A DNA stretch of 64,000 bases from positions 1 to 64,000 of the forward strand of contig NTXX01000087.1 of the NCBI GenBank assembly GCA_002559145.1. The letters are read 5' to 3'. Shown here one piece after another: positions 42,596-51,370 of this stretch. The notes below the pieces were generated by a model. It had not been told where the DNA came from and made no database searches. It saw only the letters and a program-made list of their open reading frames with translations. Made by a program: the position numbers and the translations under genes. The stretch is from Bacillus sp. AFS006103. Its GTDB lineage: Bacteria; Bacillota; Bacilli; Bacillales; Cytobacillaceae. Every line of letters begins with the position of its first letter. Position 1 is the stretch's first letter.

Positions 42596-43804
42596 TTAAT
42601 ACCCTTTACTTGTAGTTTTATGATGATCTTTAGTAAAAATGTGTTGAACGAGGTTCTGACTGGAACGGCCTTTCGAGTATTGATTCCATTTTTCACAGTA
42701 ATACTCGACTATATTCAGGTCAAAGCGGTTGTTTCTAAAAATATCGATTATAGATTCAGTATCCGTTACTATTGGGCCCGGCAGGTGTTCTTCAAACTCT
42801 TCCACGACCCCTCGTTCCCGTTTATATTCTTCTAAATCATAAGGGAAAAAAATCATCGGTTTACGTAAAAGTGAAAACTCGTAGGGAATGGAAGAATAAT
42901 CCGTAATCAAATAATCTGCTGCGACAAGCAAATCATTAATTTCATACTGATTGGAGGAAAGGTCAACCACAAAATTTGGACAGCGGATGGAATAATCCCC
43001 CTTATTCTTAATCGCTGGATGTAAACGTAAGATCAAAATATATTCCGCCGCAAGTTCCCGAGCCATTTTTTCTATCTCAAGCACCAGATTAAAATGATCC
43101 AACTCATAATCCCTATAGGTCGGAGCATAGAGGATCACTTTTTTCTCTTTCAATATGGGATGTTTTTGTATTAAGGATCCTACTGCCTTTTCCTTCGCCT
43201 CTTCATTAAAGTAAAAATCAGTTTTGGGAATCCCCGACGGCAGAATATTCTCCTTTTTAAGATGAAAGGATTTCATAAAAATTTCTGCCATTACGTCTGA
43301 GCCAACGACCACTTGATCAAATTTACTATAAACCTGTAAGAAACGCTGTTTTGCTTTTTCCGTTCTAGTTTTTACTGATGCATCTTCAAGTCCAAATTTT
43401 TTCATAGCGCCCGATGCATGCCATAACTGAATGCATCGGACTTCTTTCTTAAATGTTACCGCTGCTAAAAAGCCGAAATAATTGTCAATGAAAACATAAC
43501 GGGAAGTAGCTAAATGAAAAACCGCTCTTACCCAAGGAATAAGATGGCTGAGCTCAAAAAGAATTGCAGTTCCTTCCAGATTGTCCTTAAATTTAGGTAA
43601 CGTCTTTTTTGTGCACAGAAAAACCACATTCATCGGAATCTTTTGCCGGCGAATTTCTTCATACACATACTGGCTGTTATCGCCAAAACTAATAACAAAA
43701 GTAGTTTTGTTCTGAAGTGGTACCAGAGAAAATATCGAAAAAAGACACTTAAAGATCAATAAATAAAAACAAATGGCTAGTTCCCTAACCATTTGTGACA
43801 GCAT
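42596..43804 (-). CDS. tagB: CDP-glycerol glycerophosphotransferase (TagB-like primase)
   Basis: Transfers the first glycerol phosphate from CDP-glycerol to the ManNAc-GlcNAc lipid, priming the teichoic chain. The 402 residues contain the family landmarks IQLWHASGAMKKFG (catalytic histidine, about 133), LYAPTYRDYE, ILRLHPAIKNKGDY and LITDYSSIPYEF. A hydrophobic N-terminal segment (about 9-29) probably anchors it to the membrane. The ATG at 43804 overlaps the end of tagD by 20 bp and has no strong ribosome site, so translational coupling to tagD is likely; a second ATG at 43792 is possible. Assignment to TagB rather than TagF rests on length and pairing with tagD. Confidence 0.85.
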   Translation of the reverse strand: MLSQMVRELAICFYLLIFKCLFSIFSLVPLQNKTTFVISFGDNSQYVYEEIRRQKIPMNVVFLCTKKTLPKFKDNLEGTAILFELSHLIPWVRAVFHLATSRYVFIDNYFGFLAAVTFKKEVRCIQLWHASGAMKKFGLEDASVKTRTEKAKQRFLQVYSKFDQVVVGSDVMAEIFMKSFHLKKENILPSGIPKTDFYFNEEAKEKAVGSLIQKHPILKEKKVILYAPTYRDYELDHFNLVLEIEKMARELAAEYILILRLHPAIKNKGDYSIRCPNFVVDLSSNQYEINDLLVAADYLITDYSSIPYEFSLLRKPMIFFPYDLEEYKRERGVVEEFEEHLPGPIVTDTESIIDIFRNNRFDLNIVEYYCEKWNQYSKGRSSQNLVQHIFTKDHHKTTSKGY

Positions 43805-44183
43805 TTAAATCATCTTTGATTTGGGAAGTAGAGATCCCGATCGTTCTTGGAAGGTAAACAACTTCACAGTATTCCTTTAGAAAGTCAAATTTACCTTTCC
43901 AATCATCACCCATGACAAATATATCAATATCATGTTTGATGACATCTTGAATTTTTTGATCCCACGTATTTTCAGGAATCACTTCATCGACAAAACGAAT
44001 CGATTCTAAAATTAACTTTCTATTTTCAAAACTGTGGTATGCCTGTTTATTTTTACCCTTATTAAATTCGTCAGTGGAAAGACCAACAATCAAATAATCA
44101 CCTAAGTCTTTTGCACGGCTAAGTAAATTTATATGTCCAAAATGTAACAAGTCAAATGTTCCATAGGTCAGGATCTTTTTCAT
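43785..44183 (-). CDS. tagD: Glycerol-3-phosphate cytidylyltransferase TagD
   Basis: Makes CDP-glycerol, the activated precursor for poly(glycerol phosphate) teichoic acid. The 132-residue protein starting at ATG 44183 (MKKILTYGTFDLLHFGH) has the nucleotidyltransferase HxGH motif (HFGH), the WDQKIQDV segment and the RTIGISTS signature. AGGAGG lies 10 bases upstream; the longer open frame above it is rejected for lack of family similarity. It shows that this organism makes a glycerol-type rather than a ribitol-only polymer. Confidence 0.95.
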   Translation of the reverse strand: MKKILTYGTFDLLHFGHINLLSRAKDLGDYLIVGLSTDEFNKGKNKQAYHSFENRKLILESIRFVDEVIPENTWDQKIQDVIKHDIDIFVMGDDWKGKFDFLKEYCEVVYLPRTIGISTSQIKDDLNAVTNG

Positions 44184-44365
44184 TAGAGTGATTCCTCCTA
44201 GTAATAGTATTAAGAAAAGTATAAAGTATTTATTCATCAAAAGATTAATTTCAGTATACGACATAGTTCACCAAATCATTATAAGACTAACACCTTTAAA
44301 ATTCAATGTGAAATTACTTGATTTCCACGCATATCCCACAAATGGAGAAATGTACCCATAATAAT

Positions 44366-44395
44366 CAAAAAGCTGACTTGAGTTCCAAGTCAGCT
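44366..44395 (-). terminator. Intrinsic terminator of the first glucosaminidase gene
   Basis: AGCTGACTTG and CAAGTCAGCT with a five-base loop, then TTTTTG on the minus strand. Confidence 0.9.
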
Positions 44396-44400
44396 ATCAA

Positions 44401-46380
44401 TTATTTTAGTTCCCTTGCAATATAACCCCCACTTACCCAGCCAGGCTTGCCATTTGCTAACCTGATATTGTACCACTTTTTATCTTTATCCATCACGATG
44501 TTTCCTTTGCTATCCAAGGCCAACTGCACATACTCATTTAAATGAAGAGTAGCAATTTCCTTATTTGTGGTGGAAGCATCTGGACGTACTTTTAATACAT
44601 CAGTCCCAGTTCCAACAACTCTTCCTAGATTGAGCACTGTGAAATAATCATCGTAGGTTGAGAAGGGAACTTTAATGGTCGCATCCTGTTTATTTACATT
44701 GACCTTTAGATTATAATCATTGAATTTCTCAAGTAGGATAAAAGTTGTACCTTTTTTAATGGTGCTTGATAAATCCTTTTTTGCCTTGGCTTGGATTCCT
44801 ATAGGAAATATATCTTTACCGGCAGGTATTCCCGGCAAAGCAGGAACACTTGTATTGATGGCCACATTTTCATAATTTTTTTGCTCAAAGGCCAAGATTT
44901 TTTGCATATGTCGGGCAATTCCATTGCCCCAGTTCGGGTCACTAGCATACCAGTAATTCATGCCGATACTTTTGCTTGCGATTCTCTTTCCTTTGGAATC
45001 ATTTGTTCGGTAGCCAAGTAGTGCTCCTTCAAAATGAGCGCCGTTCGGATTGAGGTAATCAGCCTTCATTTTTTGGGCAACATAATTAATACATTGCTCC
45101 ACGGTGGAGAAACGGTAGGCTCCTACAAAAGGAGTGGCATCATAGGCACCATAACCAAACAAATTCTTTTTACCTAATGAAATATTAGAGGTGCCGAAGC
45201 CGCTCTCATGTATGGCATGTGCCGCTAAGTATAAAGCGTTTACCCCGTACTTTTTACCTGCATCAATAAAGGCTTGCCCTTTGTTTACCAGCACACTTGG
45301 CTTGCCGTTAATATTTTTCGAGATGTAATCATTGATTTGCTTAGCAGTAACTGTAGATTGAGTCCGTAAATCAATAAACCGATAATCCGTTAGCTTATAT
45401 TCCTTAATATAGCTTTTATAAACATAACCTGTTTTCCCATCGTAAATGACTTCGTACCAGTCATTAAGTTTTTTACCAGTTGATTTAACGCTCGAACCAT
45501 TTGGAATAACAGCTAAAACAGATGAGCCTTCTCCCGATTCTCGCATATTTAAATCGTCCAAAACCACATAATACATACCATTGCTTGTACTTACCGGTGG
45601 ATTTACAGGAGTTTTTGTGGGTACCAATTGTATATAAGACTTAAATACATACCCTTTTTTCCCTTTATAGCTAACCTCATACCAATCACCAATCATTTTT
45701 ACAGACGAAATGACGGTACCCTTTGGAATCTTAATCAATTTTGTATAGGCTGTTCCATAGGATGAATAGACATATGTATCCTGACTGATTTGATAATCCT
45801 TTTTCGCAAGAGATTTACTAGAGGATTTATAAACATCACCGCTATAAATATACAAACTTTTCCCTTTGTATGTAATCCGGTACCACGTTTTCCCAATACT
45901 ATTAACAACCTTGTGTGATGAGTACAATCCATTTCCACTAGGCAGACTCCCTAGAGCCTTTTTCTTTGTGTCGGGCGTTGAATAAAGGCTGGCGGTTTTT
46001 TTGGTAAAATAATAAGTTCCACTCGTTTTTATATATTGATAGTATTCCTTTACATAACCGCCACTGACCCAACCTGATTTCCGATAGGTTTTACCTTTTG
46101 ATTTATACGAATATGTTACCTTGAAAAAACTTCCCTTTTTCTCTGTTGCATAAATCACTTTCCCCTTTGGAATCGTGAGAATTGTTTTGTATGTAGTACT
46201 TGCCCCTGCCCGCAATCTTAGATTAGCTGTTGTTTGAAGTGTTGTTTTACTTATCCGGACAAGGCTAGCAGCTTCCGCATGTTCAATACTGATTGGTGTT
46301 AGCGGAAAAGTCACCCCGCTACTCAAACCACCTATTAATAATCCGGTGGATAAAACAAATACTTTCCCCATGTTTTTCAT
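44401..46380 (-). CDS. Secreted SH3b / N-acetylglucosaminidase autolysin, copy 1
   Basis: A peptidoglycan hydrolase of 659 residues. A signal peptide (to about residue 37, EHAEAAS) precedes four to five bacterial SH3 domains (units of 60-70 residues with NLRxGAS, GWVSGGYVKEY and GYVFKSYI endings). A glucosaminidase domain (about 370-500) has the catalytic glutamate in HAIHESGFGTS and the NLFGYGAYD and DPNWGNGIA motifs. One further SH3-type domain closes the protein. The SH3 units should bind wall peptides. It lies inside the teichoic acid locus beside a longer paralogue. Autolysin activity in cell separation or turnover is inferred from family. Confidence 0.9.
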   Translation of the reverse strand: MKNMGKVFVLSTGLLIGGLSSGVTFPLTPISIEHAEAASLVRISKTTLQTTANLRLRAGASTTYKTILTIPKGKVIYATEKKGSFFKVTYSYKSKGKTYRKSGWVSGGYVKEYYQYIKTSGTYYFTKKTASLYSTPDTKKKALGSLPSGNGLYSSHKVVNSIGKTWYRITYKGKSLYIYSGDVYKSSSKSLAKKDYQISQDTYVYSSYGTAYTKLIKIPKGTVISSVKMIGDWYEVSYKGKKGYVFKSYIQLVPTKTPVNPPVSTSNGMYYVVLDDLNMRESGEGSSVLAVIPNGSSVKSTGKKLNDWYEVIYDGKTGYVYKSYIKEYKLTDYRFIDLRTQSTVTAKQINDYISKNINGKPSVLVNKGQAFIDAGKKYGVNALYLAAHAIHESGFGTSNISLGKKNLFGYGAYDATPFVGAYRFSTVEQCINYVAQKMKADYLNPNGAHFEGALLGYRTNDSKGKRIASKSIGMNYWYASDPNWGNGIARHMQKILAFEQKNYENVAINTSVPALPGIPAGKDIFPIGIQAKAKKDLSSTIKKGTTFILLEKFNDYNLKVNVNKQDATIKVPFSTYDDYFTVLNLGRVVGTGTDVLKVRPDASTTNKEIATLHLNEYVQLALDSKGNIVMDKDKKWYNIRLANGKPGWVSGGYIARELK

Positions 46381-46548
46381 TGAATCTACATCCTTCTCTC
46401 TCTACTTTTCGATTTTCCGTCATCGTAACGACTCAAGCTTCTTCATCAGAAATGAACGTTCGTATTAGGGACTATCGCATCACCTCATTTAATTTTCTCT
46501 ATTAGTCTACTTTTGTTAAAAAATAGTAAAAAAAACAACTTTATTAAG

Positions 46549-48876
46549 CTAATTTAAATCCTTCGTATAAAGGTAAGCTGCACTTACCCAAGCATTTGAA
46601 GCATCAGCTGTTTTTAATTGGTACCATGATTTTGATGAGTCCATTATTAATGAACCATCTGCCTTCATAGCAATAGAAACATACGCATTAAATCCTAATT
46701 TTCCAATGGAAGGATAGGATCTGCCTGGTCCAGTTCGAATATTAAGCCCTGAATCTGTAACTCTTCCTAGATTTTTTACAGAAAAGTAGTTTTTATAGTT
46801 ACTAAAGTCTACATCATTGGTCCAGTATTCTTTATTGTCCACTATAACCCTCAGCCAAAAGTCATTGGTTTTTTCTAGAAGGTAAAAGGGGGTTCCTTTT
46901 TTAATCGTTTTGACAGCATCATGTACGCCCTTTTTACTATTAAGAACGATTTGTTTATCAGTTGGGAGGGTGACACTAGCTACAATACCGTCCGGAAACA
47001 CATCCCCGCCAACAGGAATAGACGGCCTTGTTGGAACACTGGTATCAGCATTAGCCACTAAATAATAGGCTTTATCATAGGAAAGAATTCTTTCCATATG
47101 CTGGCTGACCGCCTTTCCCCAATTCGGGTCAGTGGCGTAGAAAAAGTTCATTCCCTCACTGCTAGCATCAATTCTTGCATTCGTTAATGTTTTGGTGCTG
47201 AAACCTAAATAGGCTCCTTGATACTTCCAATTCACTGGATTTAAGTACGTTGATTTCATTTCACGGGCAATGTAGTCAATGCACAGCTCTACACTAGCAA
47301 ATCGGTAAGCAGCTGCATAAGGGGCTGCATCATAAGCACCAAAGCCAAATAAGTTGTTCTTTGCAATCGAAATGGGGGAGGTTCCAAAGGAACTTTCGTG
47401 GATCGCATGGGCTGCCAAGTAAAGTGCATTTACCCCATATTTTTCTCCAACCTCAATAAATACCTGTCCTTTATTCGTTAGAATACTTGTCTTCCCTGTA
47501 TTTTTTACATAGCCGGCAATATAATTATTAATCTGACTAGCCGTTACAAGGGATTGCGTCCTTAAATCAATGAACTGATAGCTATCTCTCACACCCATAG
47601 GATCACCTGTTATTACCTGTTGAAGGTATGTGCCAAATACATAGCCGCTTTTCCCTGCGTAGCTGACTTTATACCAGCCGTTAGACGTCTTACTGGTTGG
47701 GATAATAATGGTCCCTCTAGGAATCGTCGTTAAGATAGTAGCTGTCGTCCCTGCAACTTGTCTTAAATTTAATTGATCGGTGACCGCATAAGTATTCTTA
47801 GCTATAGCTTCCTCGGTAACCGCGTTGACTGGAGGATTGTTTCCCTCGTCCTTGTCTGTTTCTCCCGTGCTGGGCGTCTCTGCAGGCTTGGTGTATTTAG
47901 TAAAATCACCGCTATAGACATAGCCTGATTTCCCGTTATAGGAGACTTTATACCAATCTCCAATTCTTTGTTTTGCGAAAATGATTGTTTGTTTTGGAAT
48001 TCTCACTAGTTTTGTATAGGCCTTACCATAGGCGGCGTATAAATAAGTATCTAGTTCAGCTTGATACTCCGCTGCCACTACAGAAGTTAACGTGTATTTA
48101 CTTACATCTCCACTATAAACGTAAAGTGATTTCCCATTGTAGGAAACTCGATACCAAATTTGTCCAACACTATTTACAACTTGATAAGCAGAATAAAGGC
48201 CATTGCCACCTTCCATGCTATAAACAACGCTTCTCTTTGTATCAGGAGTAGAATACAGCTTTACTGTCTTTTTCGAAAAATAATAAGCTCCCGTAATCGT
48301 ACTATATTTATAGTATTCCTTTAAGTAAGTCCCCTTTACCCAGCCAGTGGTTGTCACATTTTTCCCTTTGGATGGATAGGTATAGGTCACTTTATACCAG
48401 TCACTTAATTTTTCCGAGCTTATAAGGGCTATACCTTTCGGAATCGTTCGTAATGTTTTATACTTTGTACCTGCTCCCGAACGGATATTGACATGATCGG
48501 TGGTTTGAAAGGTTGTTTTTTGAAATTGAGTGGTCTTTGGAGCAAGTGAAATTTTCTCAATGTATAAGGCGGTAACCCAGCCAATTTTTGTTACCTTTTT
48601 TCCAGTCAGGGTAAATTGGTACGAGACCTTAAACCAGCTACCTTTTTGCTCCATTACGGTAATTGTTTTAGATTTGGGAATTTGGGTGATTATTTTGTTG
48701 TTTGTACTTGGTCCCATTCGTAAATTAACATTTGCCGTTGTTTGATAGCTAGCATTGGCTAATTTTACCATGTTAGCTGCCTGTACCTGATACAAACCAC
48801 TCGGAACGATAGGTGCTGCAATCTCTCCTAAAAATAAACTAGTAGATATGAGGACAACTTTACCGATATTTTTCAA
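46549..48876 (-). CDS. Secreted SH3b / N-acetylglucosaminidase autolysin, copy 2
   Basis: A 775-residue paralogue of the gene just downstream. A signal peptide (to about residue 34, YQVQAAN) is followed by about six SH3b domains (first two with NLRMGPSTNNK and NIRSGAGTKYK). An acidic E/D/N-rich linker comes next (about 330-350), then another SH3b and the glucosaminidase domain with HAIHESSFGTS (catalytic Glu), NLFGFGAYD and DPNWGKAV. A C-terminal SH3-type domain (NIRTGPGRSYPS) ends it. The tandem pair points to duplication with gain or loss of SH3 units. GGGAGG precedes the ATG. No terminator was found after it. Confidence 0.9.
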   Translation of the reverse strand: MKNIGKVVLISTSLFLGEIAAPIVPSGLYQVQAANMVKLANASYQTTANVNLRMGPSTNNKIITQIPKSKTITVMEQKGSWFKVSYQFTLTGKKVTKIGWVTALYIEKISLAPKTTQFQKTTFQTTDHVNIRSGAGTKYKTLRTIPKGIALISSEKLSDWYKVTYTYPSKGKNVTTTGWVKGTYLKEYYKYSTITGAYYFSKKTVKLYSTPDTKRSVVYSMEGGNGLYSAYQVVNSVGQIWYRVSYNGKSLYVYSGDVSKYTLTSVVAAEYQAELDTYLYAAYGKAYTKLVRIPKQTIIFAKQRIGDWYKVSYNGKSGYVYSGDFTKYTKPAETPSTGETDKDEGNNPPVNAVTEEAIAKNTYAVTDQLNLRQVAGTTATILTTIPRGTIIIPTSKTSNGWYKVSYAGKSGYVFGTYLQQVITGDPMGVRDSYQFIDLRTQSLVTASQINNYIAGYVKNTGKTSILTNKGQVFIEVGEKYGVNALYLAAHAIHESSFGTSPISIAKNNLFGFGAYDAAPYAAAYRFASVELCIDYIAREMKSTYLNPVNWKYQGAYLGFSTKTLTNARIDASSEGMNFFYATDPNWGKAVSQHMERILSYDKAYYLVANADTSVPTRPSIPVGGDVFPDGIVASVTLPTDKQIVLNSKKGVHDAVKTIKKGTPFYLLEKTNDFWLRVIVDNKEYWTNDVDFSNYKNYFSVKNLGRVTDSGLNIRTGPGRSYPSIGKLGFNAYVSIAMKADGSLIMDSSKSWYQLKTADASNAWVSAAYLYTKDLN

Positions 48877-49120
48877 TGAAACACCTCCCTATGTCTCTTT
48901 ATAAGATATTAGTTGGCAAATTTCTACAATTCCTTCAAAAAAATATATTATGCAGAAAATATGAGGAAATCTATCATTATTATCTCTTATTCATCCAAGA
49001 TTTTAAATAGATTCCAATAAATACTTATTGCAATAGAGAAAAATAGGAAATTTTTCTTATATAAATCAGGAGGTTTTTCATAGAATTTGTCACAACTTTT
49101 GATTGGAGGAGGGATAAAAT

Positions 49121-49155
49121 GACAAAAACACCCAAATTCAGACCTTGGGTGTTTT
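49121..49155 (-). terminator. Intrinsic terminator of the TagF-like gene
   Basis: AAAACACCCAA and TTGGGTGTTTT with a nine-base loop, T-run on the minus strand, 12 bp after the stop. Confidence 0.88.
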
Positions 49156-49166
49156 CAATAGACTTA

Positions 49167-50345
49167 TTATCGATGCTTTAAAATTACTTCTTCAACCACT
49201 CGTTCCGCTGCATGTCCATCTTCTAAATAACAAAACTGCTGATAAAATTCATTCATGTGATTGTTCGAAATAGCCGCCTCTCCCAAACCTTTAATTGCAT
49301 TAATTACCTCTTCTGTTGTTTTGACAAGCGGACCGGGTGCCTTTTCTTCAAAATTAAAATAAAAACCCCGGATATCATCTTTATATTCTTCCAAATCGTA
49401 GGTAAAAAATATCATCGGTCGTTTTAAATTAGCATAATCGAAAAATACAGATGAGTAATCCGTGATCAATAAATCGCTGATTAGGTAAAGTTCTTGAATG
49501 TCCTCATGCTTGGAAAAGTCCCAAGCAAAGCCTTGATACGCCTCCAAGTTAAAGTTTTCAGCAACTAAATAGTGCATCCGGAGAATGATAATATATTCAC
49601 TTCCTAATTCTGTTCTAAGCTTTTCCAAATCCAAATGCATATCCAGCTTATATTTACCTTTTTGATGATATTGATTATCTCGCCAGGTTGGTGCATAGAG
49701 GATAACCTTTTTATCATTAGGAAGATTATGTTTCTTTTTAAACCCCTTGGCTATTTCCTCACGATTCGGTTTATAAAAAAGGTCATTTCGTGGATAGCCA
49801 GATTCAACGATTTCCTTTTCAAACCGAAAGGCACGCTTAAATATGTCGGTTGAATAGCGATTGGGAGATACTAAGTAATCCCAGTTCCTAGATTCAAGAA
49901 AAAAGTTTTGCTTATACTGCTCTGTCGTGGTCCCAGGCATCAGCACTTCCTGCATATCGTGGGCCAACTTCTTTAATGGTGTCCCATGCCAGGTTTGAAG
50001 GTAAATTGTTTTCTTAGGTTTTGGAATCCAGAGCGGCATCCGGCTATTGGTTACCCAAAACTGTGCCCTTGCCATCAAAAAAAGCCACTTCATTGAAAAA
50101 CGTCTTGCATAAGGAATTCCCTTTTCCAAGAATCCCTTTTCAAACCTGGGGTCCACACTCCATACAAGCTCATATTCAGGCTGAGTTCTATTAAGATACT
50201 CATAAATCGCTCGTGGATTACAACTATATTGCTTACCAAGAAAGCTTTCAAATATAATTAGATTTTTCTTTCGTGGAAGAATTGATACCACTTGAAATAA
50301 CCATTTATAAGCCAATATTGGCAACTTTTTTAAAGATGTTAACAA
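49167..50345 (-). CDS. CDP-glycerol glycerophosphotransferase (TagF-like)
   Basis: Probably a teichoic acid chain polymerase or related glycerophosphotransferase. Landmarks: YLQTWHGTPLKKLAHD (catalytic His, about 130), LYAPTWRDNQ, IILRMHYL and LITDYSSVFFDYA. It is a single-domain protein of 392 residues, half the length of B. subtilis TagF, so it may match TarF-type enzymes of other Firmicutes. The TTG at 50345 is preferred: AAGGAG lies 10 bases upstream, while the upstream ATG (50366) would include that site in its own codons. It lies between the autolysin pair and gtaB. Confidence 0.83.
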   Translation of the reverse strand: MLTSLKKLPILAYKWLFQVVSILPRKKNLIIFESFLGKQYSCNPRAIYEYLNRTQPEYELVWSVDPRFEKGFLEKGIPYARRFSMKWLFLMARAQFWVTNSRMPLWIPKPKKTIYLQTWHGTPLKKLAHDMQEVLMPGTTTEQYKQNFFLESRNWDYLVSPNRYSTDIFKRAFRFEKEIVESGYPRNDLFYKPNREEIAKGFKKKHNLPNDKKVILYAPTWRDNQYHQKGKYKLDMHLDLEKLRTELGSEYIIILRMHYLVAENFNLEAYQGFAWDFSKHEDIQELYLISDLLITDYSSVFFDYANLKRPMIFFTYDLEEYKDDIRGFYFNFEEKAPGPLVKTTEEVINAIKGLGEAAISNNHMNEFYQQFCYLEDGHAAERVVEEVILKHR

Positions 50346-50369
50346 TAAAACCTCGCTCCTTACCATATT

Positions 50370-50413
50370 AAAAGAAAAAACGATAAGGCTGCATTAAAAA
50401 AATCAGCAGCCTT
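50370..50413 (-). terminator. Intrinsic terminator of gtaB
   Basis: AAGGCTGC and GCAGCCTT with a 13-base loop, then ATCGTTTTTTC on the minus strand. Confidence 0.75.
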
Positions 50414-50430
50414 TTGTTTGTTTCATCATT

Positions 50431-51315
50431 CTATTTGTTAATTTTCACTTCATGATCGACAAGCTTAATTAAATATTCAAGTAAATCGTCTCTCAGTTCA
50501 TCTCGGCTCAGTGCCATTTCAATAGTTGTTTTAATAAAACCAAATTTTTCTCCGACATCGTATCGTGTTCCTTCGAAGTCATATGCAAACACATTTTGAA
50601 AACTATTCAGTTTCTGAATGGCATCTGTAAGCTGAATTTCACCGCCTGAACCTGTCTCTTGATTTTCAAGGAGATCAAAAATCTCAGGAGTTAAAATATA
50701 TCTTCCTAGTATGGCAAGATTCGAAGGAGCAGATTCTATTGAAGGTTTTTCAACAAAGTTTCTAACCTCATACATTCGACCATCCTGTCTTATTGGGTCG
50801 ATGATTCCATATCGATTGGTTTCTTCTTTCGGGACTTGCTGAACACCAATGACAGAAGAATCTACTTTATCGTAGAGATTCATTAATTGTTTTAAAGCTG
50901 GGGTCTCTGCTTGGACGATATCATCACCTAATAATACCGCAAAGGGTTCATTCCCTATGAACTTTCTCGCACACCAGATGGCATGACCCAGACCTTTAGG
51001 TTCCTTTTGTCTTATGTAATGGATATCTACATTACCTGGCTTACGTACTTCTTCTAAGAGTTCGAACTTTTCTTTACGAGCTAAGTTTTCTTCCAGTTCA
51101 AATGCGTTATCAAAATGATCCTCAATGGCTCGTTTACCTTTACCTGTAACAATGATAATATCTTCGATTCCTGATTCAATTGCTTCCTCAACTATATATT
51201 GGATCGTTGGTTTATCAACGATTGGCAGCATTTCTTTTGGCATAGCTTTTGTAGCAGGTAAAAATCTGGTTCCAAGTCCAGCCGCAGGGATGATTGCCTT
51301 TTTAACTTTAGACAT
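50431..51315 (-). CDS. gtaB: UTP-glucose-1-phosphate uridylyltransferase GtaB
   Basis: Makes UDP-glucose for glycosylation of teichoic acid and glycolipids. The 294 residues show the pyrophosphorylase loop [19 protein letters not shown] (about 12-30), the [13 protein letters not shown] segment, LLGDDIV metal site, and NFVEKPS substrate motif. All match Bacillus GtaB. GGAGGAA-type ribosome site upstream of ATG 51315. It lies next to two multidomain glycosyltransferases, which could use its product. Confidence 0.95.
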   Translation of the reverse strand: MSKVKKAIIPAAGLGTRFLPATKAMPKEMLPIVDKPTIQYIVEEAIESGIEDIIIVTGKGKRAIEDHFDNAFELEENLARKEKFELLEEVRKPGNVDIHYIRQKEPKGLGHAIWCARKFIGNEPFAVLLGDDIVQAETPALKQLMNLYDKVDSSVIGVQQVPKEETNRYGIIDPIRQDGRMYEVRNFVEKPSIESAPSNLAILGRYILTPEIFDLLENQETGSGGEIQLTDAIQKLNSFQNVFAYDFEGTRYDVGEKFGFIKTTIEMALSRDELRDDLLEYLIKLVDHEVKINK

Positions 51316-51370
51316 AATAATATTCCTCCAAATTTACTTGTGTCTTTGAAGACTCTTATTTTTCCAGACT

